NCBI GenBank assembly: GCA_964431545.1
Contig: CAYSLC010000029.1
Coordinates: forward strand, 1-34,747
Length of the DNA stretch: 34,747 nt
DNA from: CAYSLC01 sp964431545
GTDB lineage: Bacteria > Desulfobacterota > Desulfobacteria > Desulfobacterales > JAABSP01
Reading direction: 5' to 3'
Shown one piece after another: positions 24,508 to 32,812 of the stretch (the stretch's first letter is position 1; every line of letters starts with the position of its first letter). The notes under the pieces were generated by a model. The model ran no database searches. It saw only the letters and a list, made by a program, of their open reading frames with translations, and was not told the origin of the DNA. A program made the position numbers and the translations under genes.

Positions 24508-26085
24508 TTGAAGAATCTGTCTTGGAGAGTGGTATTGGTGGTGCTGGTGATCCTCGCCGCCGTGGTCTACGTTCTGCCCACCTTCAATCCCGGGATGTGG
24601 CCCCACAAGCGGATCAACCTGGGCCTCGACCTCCAGGGGGGCATGCACCTGGTCCTGGAAGTGGATACGGACAAGGCGGTGGAGAGCACCGTGGAACGGA
24701 TCACCCAGGAGATGCGGGACCTCCTTCGAAGCGAGCGGGTCCGGTACGATTCCGTGGAGCGGATCCAGGGGAACAAGATCTCGGTGACCGTCCGGAGACA
24801 GGAGAACATCGACGCCTTCGGCGAGTTGTTGGACGACGAGTTCCCCAACCTGCGGGTCGTCTCCAGGGACCAGTCGGGGGAGACCCTCTCCATGGTGCTC
24901 GACCTTCCCGACGAGGAGGCCGAACACATCAAGAAGCTGGCCGCGGCCCAGGCCCTGGAGACCATCCGGAACCGCATCGACCAGTTCGGGGTCAGCGAGC
25001 CGGACATCCGCCGCCAGGGGGAACGGCGGATCCTGATCCAGCTGCCGGGCATCAAGGACACCCAGCGGGCCAAGGACCTCATCGGCAAGACCGCGCTTTT
25101 GGAGTTCAAACTCGTGGACGAGACCGCCGATCCCCAGTCGGCCGAGGAAGGGGACGTCCCTCCGGGGAACCAGGTCCTCTACCAGACCCGGTTCGACCCC
25201 AACACCAACCGGGAGATCCGGACCCCCTACGTGCTGAAAAAACGTTCCCTGCTCACCGGCGCCTACCTCACCGACGCCCGGGTTCAGATCGACTCCCAGT
25301 ATAACGAACCCTATGTCTCCATCAAATTCGACCGCAAGGGGGCCCGGATCTTCGAGCGGATCACCGGCGAGAACGTCAAGAAACGGCTGGCCATCGTTTT
25401 AGATAACAAGGTCTATTCGGCCCCGGTGATCCAGGAGAAGATCGCCGGCGGCGAGGCGCGGATCACCGGCAACTTCACCACGGAAGAGGCCCGGGACCTG
25501 GCCATCGTACTCCGGGCCGGGGCCCTGCCCGCCCCGGTGGAAATCCTGGAAGAAAGGACCGTTGGACCGTCCCTGGGGGCCGACTCCATTCGCAAGGGAT
25601 TCCTCTCCATGGTGGTGGGCGGCATCCTGGTGGTGATCTTCATGGTGATCTATTATAAAGGTTCCGGCCTCATCGCGGACGGGGCCTTGACCCTCAACAT
25701 TCTCCTGATCGCCGGGGGGCTGGCCGGCTTCCAGGCCACCCTGACCCTTCCGGGGATCGCGGGCATCATCCTCACCATCGGCATGGCGGTGGACGCCAAC
25801 GTCCTCATCTTCGAACGGATCCGGGAGGAGATGCGGATCGGCAAAACCCCCTACGCGGCGGTCAACGCGGGGTACGATCGGGCCAGCCTGACCATCCTGG
25901 ACGCCAATGTCACCACCCTGATCGCCGCGCTGGTCCTGTTCCAGTTCGGCACCGGTCCGGTCAAGGGGTTTGCGGTCACCCTGAGCCTCGGGGTCCTGGC
26001 GAGCCTCTTTACGGCGCTCATCGCCACGCGGATGGTGTTCGACTACCTGCTGGTCAACCGAAAAGCCAAATCCTTAAGCATCTAA
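24508..26085 (+). CDS. secD: Protein translocase subunit SecD
   Basis: With SecF it uses the proton motive force to pull exported proteins across the inner membrane. The product (525 residues from TTG) has a first membrane helix (WRVVLVVLVILAAVVYVLP), the D1 motif INLGLDLQGGMHL, a large periplasmic domain with AQALETIRNRIDQFGVSEPDI, and five more helices with GIAGIILTIGMAVDANVLIFERIREE. The TTG is preferred because AAGGAAAAGGACC precedes it and SecD usually begins just before KNLSWR. An ATG nine codons upstream, directly after the hairpin, is the alternative. secF follows after 17 bp. Confidence 0.95.
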   Translation: MKNLSWRVVLVVLVILAAVVYVLPTFNPGMWPHKRINLGLDLQGGMHLVLEVDTDKAVESTVERITQEMRDLLRSERVRYDSVERIQGNKISVTVRRQENIDAFGELLDDEFPNLRVVSRDQSGETLSMVLDLPDEEAEHIKKLAAAQALETIRNRIDQFGVSEPDIRRQGERRILIQLPGIKDTQRAKDLIGKTALLEFKLVDETADPQSAEEGDVPPGNQVLYQTRFDPNTNREIRTPYVLKKRSLLTGAYLTDARVQIDSQYNEPYVSIKFDRKGARIFERITGENVKKRLAIVLDNKVYSAPVIQEKIAGGEARITGNFTTEEARDLAIVLRAGALPAPVEILEERTVGPSLGADSIRKGFLSMVVGGILVVIFMVIYYKGSGLIADGALTLNILLIAGGLAGFQATLTLPGIAGIILTIGMAVDANVLIFERIREEMRIGKTPYAAVNAGYDRASLTILDANVTTLIAALVLFQFGTGPVKGFAVTLSLGVLASLFTALIATRMVFDYLLVNRKAKSLSI

Positions 26086-26102
26086 CACAAAAGGGCACTT
26101 CC

Positions 26103-27143
26103 ATGCAGTTCATCAAACCCGGGATCAACATCGATTTCATCGGAAAGAAACGGATCGCATTCGTCTTTTCCGCCATTCTGATTCTCATCACCATCGCCTC
26201 CCTGATCATCCACAAGGGGCCCAAGTACGGCATCGATTTCGCCGGAGGGACGGTGATCCAGGTGAAGTTCGACGCCCCGGTGGAGATCGACGCCATCCAG
26301 TCGGGGCTCTCCGGGGTCGGTCTGACCGGAAGCACCGTCCAGCGGTTCGGCGAGACCGGCAACCATGAGTATCTGATCCACGCCGACAAGTCGGTGATGA
26401 CGGACGAAGGGTTCTCCAAAGCGGTGAAACGGGACCTCACCGACGCCACGGGCCGGGAGGCGGAGATCCGCCGCGTGGAGATGGTCGGGCCCCAGGTGGG
26501 TAAGGACCTCCGGGAAAAAGCCCTGTTCGCCATGTTCTACGCCCTGTTGTTCATCACCATCTACATCTCCGGACGGTTCGAACTCAAATGGATGCTCAGC
26601 GGCGTCATGGCCGGGGCCCTCATGGCGGCGGTCTATCTTTTTTCGCTCTTTCAGGTCAGCATCCCCTTCCTCATCCTGTCGGCCCTGGTGGTGACCCTGG
26701 TCCTCTTCTGGTTCCTCAAGCTCAAGTACGCCATGGGGGCCATCGCGGCCCTCATCCATGACGTGAGCATCACGGTGGGGATCTTCTCCATCTTCGGCAA
26801 GGAGTTTTCCCTGCCCATCATCGCGGCCCTGCTCACCATCATCGGATACTCGCTCAACGATACCATCATCGTCTTCGACCGGATCCGGGAGAACCTCCGG
26901 AAATCGGCCAGAAACTCGTTGGAAACCATCATCAACCAGTCGATCAACGAGACCCTCAACCGGACCATCCTCACCTCCGTGACCACCCTGATCGTGGTGA
27001 TCGCCCTGTTCGTCCTGGGCGGCGGGATCATCCACGACTTCGCCTTCGCGCTGATTGTGGGCATCCTGGTGGGGACCTACTCCTCCATCTACGTGGCCAG
27101 TCCCATCCTCCTCGCCTGGCGGGTGGCGGGAAGGAGACGATAG
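26103..27143 (+). CDS. secF: Protein translocase subunit SecF
   Basis: Membrane partner of SecD. The 346-residue protein has six membrane helices, with the periplasmic loop opening at KYGIDFAGGTVIQVKF after helix 1. Conserved motifs include VGPQVGKDLREKALFAMFYALL and GYSLNDTIIVFDRIRENLR, then SINETLNRTILTSVTTL. The usual SecF length is about 300-320, so it is slightly long. It sits 17 bp after secD with AAAGGG upstream. The operon probably ends here, because a 78-bp GC-rich gap follows. Confidence 0.96.
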   Translation: MQFIKPGINIDFIGKKRIAFVFSAILILITIASLIIHKGPKYGIDFAGGTVIQVKFDAPVEIDAIQSGLSGVGLTGSTVQRFGETGNHEYLIHADKSVMTDEGFSKAVKRDLTDATGREAEIRRVEMVGPQVGKDLREKALFAMFYALLFITIYISGRFELKWMLSGVMAGALMAAVYLFSLFQVSIPFLILSALVVTLVLFWFLKLKYAMGAIAALIHDVSITVGIFSIFGKEFSLPIIAALLTIIGYSLNDTIIVFDRIRENLRKSARNSLETIINQSINETLNRTILTSVTTLIVVIALFVLGGGIIHDFAFALIVGILVGTYSSIYVASPILLAWRVAGRRR

Positions 27144-27221
27144 TCCGCCGGGCCTGGGCGGCTCCACGGCCCCTCGGCCGGAGCGGGCCCGCGCCGTTAC
27201 GGGGGATTATCGATTCCCGAC

Positions 27222-28343
27222 ATGGAAACGATCGCTCCCTGGCTGAGCCTCAAGTCCGTCCCCGGCATCGGCAACCATCTGTTCAAGCGGCTGATCCAGC
27301 GGTTCCGGACGCCGGAGGCGGTCTTTACCGCCGACCCGTCGGCGCTTTCGGAGGTGGAGGGGATCCACGCCGGAACGGTTTCGGCGATCCGCGGCCACCG
27401 GACCCCGGAGTGGATCCCGACGGAGCTGTCCCTGGTCCGGGCGCGCGGCTATCGGATCATCGTCTACAATGACGCGGAGTACCCCCCGCTGCTCCGGGAG
27501 ATCCCCGACCCGCCGCCCTATCTCTACGTCCACGGCACCCCGTCGCCGGCGGCCAACGCCGTGGCCCTGGTGGGGAGCCGGAACGCCAGCCGATACGGCA
27601 TCATGTCCACCAAACGGCTGGCGGAGGAGCTTGCGGCCATGGGGATCGTGGTGGTCAGCGGCATGGCAAAGGGAGTGGACACGGCCGCCCACATCGGCGC
27701 CATGGCCGGAGGCGGAAGGACCCTCGCCGTGCTGGGCAGCGGGCTCGACCGCATCTATCCGGCGGAGAACACGGAACTGTTTCACAAGATCGCGAAAACG
27801 GGCGCCGTCCTGTCGGAGTTTCCCATGCCGGCGGCCCCGGAACCCCACCACTTCCCCATCCGCAACCGGATCATCAGCGGCATCTCCCTCGGGACGGTGG
27901 TGGTGGAGGCCGCCGGAAAGAGCGGTTCCCTGATCACCGCCCGCCTGGCCGCGGAGCAGAACCGGGAGGTCTTTGCGGTGCCCGGCAATATTCAATCCGC
28001 TGGAAGCGAGGGGACCCACCGCCTCATCAAACAGGGGGCCAAGCTGGTGGAGGGGGTGCCGGACATCCTGGAGGAACTCGCCCACCTGATCCAGATGCCG
28101 TCTTCCGGACGGCCGGCGCCCGAGCGGGGAGCCGAGACGCCGGACCTTCCCCTTCTCACCCCGGAGGAGACGGTGGTGGTCAAGGCCCTGGGCCCCGAGC
28201 CGATCCACATCGACGACCTGACCCGGTCGACCCGGATGCCGGCGGGGCTGTTGTCATCGACGCTCCTCCAGCTGGAACTCCGGAACATCGTCCAGCAGTT
28301 TCCGGGAAAGCGGTTCGCCAGATGGTCGGGTCGGGACCGTTGA
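27222..28343 (+). CDS. dprA: DNA-processing protein DprA
   Basis: Binds incoming single-stranded DNA and loads RecA; widespread even in bacteria not known to take up DNA. The 373-residue protein has an N-terminal helical region with HhH-like SVPGIGNHLFKRLIQRF, then the Rossmann-type DprA core: VALVGSRNASRYG, VSGMAKGVDTAAHIGAM, LGSGLDRIYPAEN, FPIRNRIISGISLGTVVVEA and SGSLITARLAAEQNREVFAVPG. A C-terminal winged-helix domain (DDLTRSTRMPAGLLSSTLLQLELRNIVQQ) completes it. topA follows, a common dprA-topA order. Confidence 0.95.
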   Translation: METIAPWLSLKSVPGIGNHLFKRLIQRFRTPEAVFTADPSALSEVEGIHAGTVSAIRGHRTPEWIPTELSLVRARGYRIIVYNDAEYPPLLREIPDPPPYLYVHGTPSPAANAVALVGSRNASRYGIMSTKRLAEELAAMGIVVVSGMAKGVDTAAHIGAMAGGGRTLAVLGSGLDRIYPAENTELFHKIAKTGAVLSEFPMPAAPEPHHFPIRNRIISGISLGTVVVEAAGKSGSLITARLAAEQNREVFAVPGNIQSAGSEGTHRLIKQGAKLVEGVPDILEELAHLIQMPSSGRPAPERGAETPDLPLLTPEETVVVKALGPEPIHIDDLTRSTRMPAGLLSSTLLQLELRNIVQQFPGKRFARWSGRDR

Positions 28344-28400
28344 CCGGCGGCATGCGGGGCGCGGGGGATCAACCACTAGTCGTACCGAAACAAAAGGCCT

Positions 28401-28431
28401 TCCGGAAAAACGAGCCGGACCGTTTTCCGGA
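28401..28431 (+). terminator. Hairpin between dprA and topA
   Basis: TCCGGAAAAACG and CGTTTTCCGGA pair for 11 bp with one extra A and an 8-nt loop; flanking GCC/GGC may extend it. There is no U run, so it may be only partial termination or an mRNA boundary. Confidence 0.45.
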
Positions 28432-28460
28432 GGCATAGAGACCCCTTCAAGGATCGTATC

Positions 28461-30731
28461 GTGACAAAACCGTTGATTATCGTCGAATCGCCCACCAAGG
28501 TCAAGACTATCCAGAAGTACCTGGGAAAGGACTTCAACGTCTCCGCCACGGTGGGCCACATCAAGGACCTTCCGCAAAAGGAGATCGGCATCGATGTCGA
28601 GAACGGCTTCAAGCCGAAATACCGGATCATCCCCGGCAAGCAGAAGGTGATCACGGCCCTGAAGAAGGCGGCCGGCGATACCGAGGAGGTCTTTCTGGCC
28701 CCCGACCCGGACCGGGAGGGCGAGGCGATCGCCTGGCACACGGCCGAGGTCCTCAAGAAAAAGGGGAGGCGGTTCCACCGGGTCCTTTTCCACGAGCTGA
28801 CCCCCAGGGCGATCCAGGAGGCCATGACCGCCCCCGAGGATCTCCACCAGGACAAGTACGAGGCCCAGCAGGCCCGGCGGATCCTCGACCGGCTGGTGGG
28901 CTACCAGCTCTCCCCCCTGTTGTGGAAGAAGGTCAAGCGGGGCCTTTCCGCCGGGCGGGTCCAGTCGGTGGCGGTGCGGATCATCTGCGACCGGGAGGCG
29001 GCCATCCGGCGCTTCGTGCCCCGGGAGTACTGGTCGATCACCGCTCTCCTCCGGGCCGAAACCGACCCCGAGTTCCAGGCGAAGCTGGCCCGCAAGGGGA
29101 AGGACAAAATCGAGATCCCCGACGAGGCGGCGGCCACGTCGATCCTCGACGAGATCTCCGCCGAGACGCCCCGGGTGGAGAAGGTGGTCAAGAAGACCAT
29201 CAAGCGGAACCCGCAGCCCCCCTTCACCACCAGCAAACTCCAGCAGGAGGCGATCCGACGGCTCCGGTTCTCCGCCAAGAAGACCATGGTGGTGGCCCAG
29301 CAGCTCTACGAAGGGATCGAGATCGGCCCCGGAGAGCCGGTGGGGTTGATCACCTACATGCGGACCGACTCCACCCGCATCGCCGACGAGGCGGCCCGGG
29401 AGGCCATGTCCCTGGTCCGGTCCCAGTTCGGCGCCGATTACGTGATCGAACGGCCCCGGGTCTTCAAGAACCGGAAGAAGGCCCAGGACGCCCACGAGGC
29501 GATCCGCCCCACCTCCGTCTTCAACACTCCGGACAAGCTCCGCCGACACCTCTCCGAGGACCAGACGTCCCTCTACACCCTCATCTGGCAGCGCTTCGTC
29601 GCCTCCCAGATGAAGGAAGCCCTCATCGACAACGTCTCGGTGACCGTCCGCATCGGCGACTACGGCTTCCAGGCGAGCGGTTCGGCCGTCAAGTTTCCGG
29701 GGTTCATGGCGCTCTACATGTCCGAGGACGACGCCCAGCAGAGCGAAAAAGAGAAGGTCTCCCTGCCGGAACTCAAGGAGGGGGACACCCTGACCCTGGT
29801 CAAGTTCGATCCCAAACAGCACTTCACCCAGCCGCCCCCCCGCTTTTCCGAGGCCTCTCTGGTCAAGGAGCTGGAGGAGAACGGCATCGGACGGCCCAGC
29901 ACCTACGCCACCATCCTTTCCACCATCCGGGACAAGGGGTATGTGGAGCTGAACAAAGGGTATTTCCGGCCCAGCGAGCTGGGCCTCATCGTCAACGACC
30001 TGGTGGTCCGGAGCTTCCCCGACATCCTCGACGTCGACTTCACCGCAAAGATGGAGGACGACCTGGACCGGGTGGAGTCGGCCGAAGAGGACGCCACCCG
30101 GATCCTCGACCGCTTCTACCGGTCCTTCAAAAATGAGCTGGACGCCGCCGACGAGGGGATGCTCAGCCTCAAGGGCGTGGGCCTGCCCACCGAACTGACG
30201 TGCCCCGACTGCGGCAGGACCCTCCACATCAAGATGGGAAAGAACGGCCTGTTCCTGGCGTGCAGCGGCTATCCGGAGTGCAACTTCACCCGGGACTACA
30301 CCCGGGACGAACAGGGGAACATCCAGGCCGTGGAGCCGGCGGCCGAAGAGCCCACGGACAAGGTCTGTCCCAAGTGCCAAAAACCGCTGGTGGCCAAACG
30401 GGGCCGGTACGGCAACTTCCTGGCCTGCACCGGGTATCCGGAGTGCAAGTACACCGAGAGCCTCGGCACCGAGGAAGGGGGCCGGGCCACCGGGGTTTCC
30501 TGCCCGAAACCGGACTGCGGGGGGGAGCTGGAGGAGCGGAAATCGAAGCGGGGCAAGGTGTTTTACGGCTGCAACCGTTTCCCGGAATGCGATTACGCCG
30601 TCTGGGACAAGCCCGTGCCCAAGGCGTGCCCCCAGTGCGGGGCCCCCTTCTTGGTGGAAAAGACCACCAAAAAGGAGGGGACGGTCCTGGCCTGTCTCGA
30701 CCGGGAGTGCGGATTCCGGGAGCCCGCCTGA
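28461..30731 (+). CDS. topA: DNA topoisomerase I
   Basis: Type IA enzyme that relaxes negative supercoils. The 756-residue protein has the Toprim domain (IIVESPTKVKTIQKYLG; DPDREGEAIAWH at 82-93), the SAGRVQSVA segment (163-171) and the catalytic Tyr299 in ITYMRTDS. Four C-terminal zinc ribbons follow from about residue 573: CPDC, CPKC, CPKPDC and CPQC, each with a second Cys pair. The start is GTG, with AAGGAT eight bases upstream; TKPLIIVESPTK directly after supports it. It ends before a GC-rich hairpin. Confidence 0.97.
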   Translation: MTKPLIIVESPTKVKTIQKYLGKDFNVSATVGHIKDLPQKEIGIDVENGFKPKYRIIPGKQKVITALKKAAGDTEEVFLAPDPDREGEAIAWHTAEVLKKKGRRFHRVLFHELTPRAIQEAMTAPEDLHQDKYEAQQARRILDRLVGYQLSPLLWKKVKRGLSAGRVQSVAVRIICDREAAIRRFVPREYWSITALLRAETDPEFQAKLARKGKDKIEIPDEAAATSILDEISAETPRVEKVVKKTIKRNPQPPFTTSKLQQEAIRRLRFSAKKTMVVAQQLYEGIEIGPGEPVGLITYMRTDSTRIADEAAREAMSLVRSQFGADYVIERPRVFKNRKKAQDAHEAIRPTSVFNTPDKLRRHLSEDQTSLYTLIWQRFVASQMKEALIDNVSVTVRIGDYGFQASGSAVKFPGFMALYMSEDDAQQSEKEKVSLPELKEGDTLTLVKFDPKQHFTQPPPRFSEASLVKELEENGIGRPSTYATILSTIRDKGYVELNKGYFRPSELGLIVNDLVVRSFPDILDVDFTAKMEDDLDRVESAEEDATRILDRFYRSFKNELDAADEGMLSLKGVGLPTELTCPDCGRTLHIKMGKNGLFLACSGYPECNFTRDYTRDEQGNIQAVEPAAEEPTDKVCPKCQKPLVAKRGRYGNFLACTGYPECKYTESLGTEEGGRATGVSCPKPDCGGELEERKSKRGKVFYGCNRFPECDYAVWDKPVPKACPQCGAPFLVEKTTKKEGTVLACLDRECGFREPA

Positions 30732-30735
30732 CCCC

Positions 30736-30773
30736 GGGGGGGACCCGGCCGCCGCGGCCTCCGGGCCCCCCCC
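30736..30773 (+). terminator. Hairpin after topA
   Basis: Seven G and CCCGG (30736-30748, one bulged A) pair with CCGGG and C-run (30761-30773). It starts five bases after the topA stop. Seven A rather than T follow, so it is not a standard intrinsic terminator. Confidence 0.5.
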
Positions 30774-30785
30774 GCAAAAAAAGAT

Positions 30786-30814
30786 TTGACATGCCGGGAC
30801 ATGGCTGTTACTTA
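30786..30814 (+). promoter_or_regulatory. ilv operon promoter
   Basis: Perfect TTGACA, 17-bp spacer, TACTTA with TG three bases before it (extended -10). The -10 hexamer itself is poor. The predicted start gives about 27 nt before the leader ATG. Confidence 0.5.
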
Positions 30815-30847
30815 AGAGCCAGAGTGTAACACATACGAGTGAAATCG

Positions 30848-30937
30848 ATGAACAACGGACTTCCCATTCTCAACCTTATCGGCATCATCATTATTCTCCT
30901 GGTAGGTGTCCTTACCTGCCAGGGAGACGGGGGTTGA
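30848..30937 (+). CDS. ilv leader peptide (29 aa, Ile/Leu/Val-rich)
   Basis: Short frame ATG to TGA, before an intrinsic terminator and the ilv genes. Of 29 residues 14 are branched-chain: six Ile, six Leu, two Val. Residues 11-22 read IGIIIILLVGVL. Such runs are the hallmark of leader peptides in transcription attenuation: ribosomes stall when charged tRNA-Ile, -Leu or -Val is scarce. The ribosome binding site is weak (GAG about ten bases upstream). The stop codon lies inside the antiterminator strand (segment 2), exactly where a ribosome must sit to promote termination. The product itself is probably discarded. Confidence 0.88.
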   Translation: MNNGLPILNLIGIIIILLVGVLTCQGDGG

Positions 30938-31016
30938 TAATGGGTTGACACCATAGCCCAAAACGAGATCCAAAAAATCCGTTATCAGCCCCGAGCTGAT
31001 AACGGATTTTTTTTTA
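30863..31016 (+). promoter_or_regulatory. ilv transcription attenuator (segments 1-4)
   Basis: Segment 1 (30863-30877, in codons 6-10) pairs with segment 2 (30930-30944): 14 of 15 positions, one mismatch. Segment 2 also pairs with segment 3 (30979-30993) for 15 continuous positions including three G-U pairs; this is the antiterminator. Segment 3 pairs with segment 4 to form the terminator. A ribosome stalled on the Ile/Leu/Val codons covers segment 1 and frees segment 2, giving read-through. One reaching the stop codon covers segment 2 and gives termination. Without translation, 1:2 plus 3:4 also terminates. Confidence 0.88.
30979..31016 (+). terminator. ilv leader intrinsic terminator
   Basis: Perfect 12-bp stem TCCGTTATCAGC/GCTGATAACGGA with a five-base loop CCCGA, followed by nine T (31008-31016). 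Six A before the stem can pair with the first T residues. Confidence 0.95.
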
Positions 31017-31054
31017 CCTTCTGTGGGAAAAACCAACATTCGGGGGGAAAGACC

Positions 31055-32731
31055 ATGAAGAGCGACAGCGTGAAGTCCGGGGTGGAACGGGCGCCGCACC
31101 GGGCCCTGTTCAAGGCCATGGGGTACACGGACGGGGAGATCGGCCGCCCGCTGATCGGCATCGCCAATTCGGCCAACGCCGTGATTCCGGGCCACATCCA
31201 TTTGGACAAGATCACCGAGGCGGTCAAGGCGGGGGTCCTCATGGGCGGGGGGACCCCCGTCGAGTTCGGCACCATCGGGGTCTGCGACGGCATCGCCATG
31301 AACCACATCGGCATGAAGTATTCCCTGGCCAGCCGGGAGCTGATCGCCGACTCCATCGAGGTGATGGCCACGGCCCACGCCTTCGACGCCCTGGTCCTGG
31401 TGCCCAACTGCGACAAGATCGTCCCCGGCATGCTCATGGCGGCGGCCCGGCTCGACATCCCCGCCATCGTGGTCAGCGGCGGCCCCATGCTGGCCGGCCG
31501 GCGGCCGGAGAGTTCCGGCGGGGAGAAGATCGATCTGATCACCGTCTTCGAGTGCGTCGGCGCGGTCCGCGCGGGCACCATGGAAGCGGCGGACCTGGCC
31601 AGAATCGAGGACGAGGCGTGCCCCACCTGCGGCTCCTGCGCCGGCATGTTCACCGCCAACTCCATGAACTGCCTCACCGAGGCCATCGGCATGGGACTTC
31701 CGGGCAACGGAACGATCCCGGCGGTGATGGCGGCCCGGATCCGTCTCGCCAAGGCGGCCGGCCAGCGGATCATCGACCTTCTGGAACAGGCGGTCACCCC
31801 CCGGAAGATCATGACGCCGGAGGCCTTCCGCAACGCCCTGACCGTGGATATGGCCCTGGGATGCTCCACCAACACCGTCCTCCATCTGGCCGCCATCGCC
31901 CGGGAGGCCGGGGTTCCCATGGATCTGGACGGGATCAACGAGATCAGCGCGATCACCCCCCACCTCTGCTCCCTGAGCCCCGGCGGACCCCACCACCTGG
32001 AGGACCTCCACCGGGCCGGCGGGGTCCAGGCGGTGATCCGGACCCTGGCCGACGCCGGGAAGATCTCCGGGGGATGCCTGACGGTGACCGGAAAAACGGT
32101 GGCGGAGAATCTGGAACAGGTCCGGTACGTCGACCGGGAGGTGGTCCGTCCCCTGGACGCCCCCTACCACGCCCAGGGGGGGCTGGCGGTCCTCTTCGGC
32201 AACATCGCCCCGGACGGATGCGTGGTGAAGCAGTCGGCGGTGCGGGAGGAGATGCTCCGCCACCAGGGACCGGCCCGGGTCTTCGATTCCGAGGAGGCGG
32301 CCACCGAGGCGATTCTGGGGGGGTCGATCGTCAAGGGGGACGTGGTGGTGATCCGCTACGAGGGGCCCCGGGGGGGACCCGGCATGCGGGAGATGCTCAC
32401 CCCCACCTCCGCCATCGCCGGCATGAAGCTCGACGCCCATGTGGCGCTTCTCACCGACGGCCGGTTCTCCGGAGGGACCCGGGGGGCCGCCATCGGCCAC
32501 ATCTCCCCGGAGGCGATGGGGGGCGGCCCGCTGGCCGCCGTCCGGGAGGGGGACACCATCGTCATCGACATCCCCGGCAAGCGGATCGACGTGAACCTGT
32601 CCCGGGAGGAGATCGACGGCCGCATGGCCCGGTGGACGCCGCCGCCCCCGAACATCACCACGGGGTACATGGCCCGGTACGCCCGAACCGTCTCCTCGGC
32701 CAGCACCGGCGCCGTGGTGGGGGAGATGTAG
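31055..32731 (+). CDS. ilvD: Dihydroxy-acid dehydratase
   Basis: Third common step of Ile and Val synthesis, dehydrating dihydroxy acids to 2-keto acids. The 558-residue protein has cluster cysteines in VPNCDK (C119) and CPTCGSCAGMF (C189, C192, C195). Near the N-terminus it reads IPGHIHL, as in the oxygen-sensitive [4Fe-4S] E. coli enzyme, rather than the PCNxHL form of [2Fe-2S] enzymes. SGGRF-type sequence (TDGRFSGGTRG) is conserved at the C-terminal domain. It is the first structural gene after the attenuator, with GGGGGGA before its ATG. An 81-bp gap with hairpins separates it from ilvB. Confidence 0.97.
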   Translation: MKSDSVKSGVERAPHRALFKAMGYTDGEIGRPLIGIANSANAVIPGHIHLDKITEAVKAGVLMGGGTPVEFGTIGVCDGIAMNHIGMKYSLASRELIADSIEVMATAHAFDALVLVPNCDKIVPGMLMAAARLDIPAIVVSGGPMLAGRRPESSGGEKIDLITVFECVGAVRAGTMEAADLARIEDEACPTCGSCAGMFTANSMNCLTEAIGMGLPGNGTIPAVMAARIRLAKAAGQRIIDLLEQAVTPRKIMTPEAFRNALTVDMALGCSTNTVLHLAAIAREAGVPMDLDGINEISAITPHLCSLSPGGPHHLEDLHRAGGVQAVIRTLADAGKISGGCLTVTGKTVAENLEQVRYVDREVVRPLDAPYHAQGGLAVLFGNIAPDGCVVKQSAVREEMLRHQGPARVFDSEEAATEAILGGSIVKGDVVVIRYEGPRGGPGMREMLTPTSAIAGMKLDAHVALLTDGRFSGGTRGAAIGHISPEAMGGGPLAAVREGDTIVIDIPGKRIDVNLSREEIDGRMARWTPPPPNITTGYMARYARTVSSASTGAVVGEM

Positions 32732-32732
32732 C

Positions 32733-32754
32733 GGGGCCGAAGGGATTCGGCCCC
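32733..32754 (+). other. Hairpin between ilvD and ilvB
   Basis: GGGGCCGAA/TTCGGCCCC, 9-bp perfect stem with a GGGA loop, just after the ilvD stop. A second weaker dyad (GGACGG...CCGTCC) follows. There is no U tract; mRNA stabilisation or processing is more likely than termination. Confidence 0.6.
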
Positions 32755-32812
32755 CAACCCAAAGACGCGCGGACGGACCCACACCGGCCGTCCCGCCAAG
32801 GAAGGAAGCGAT

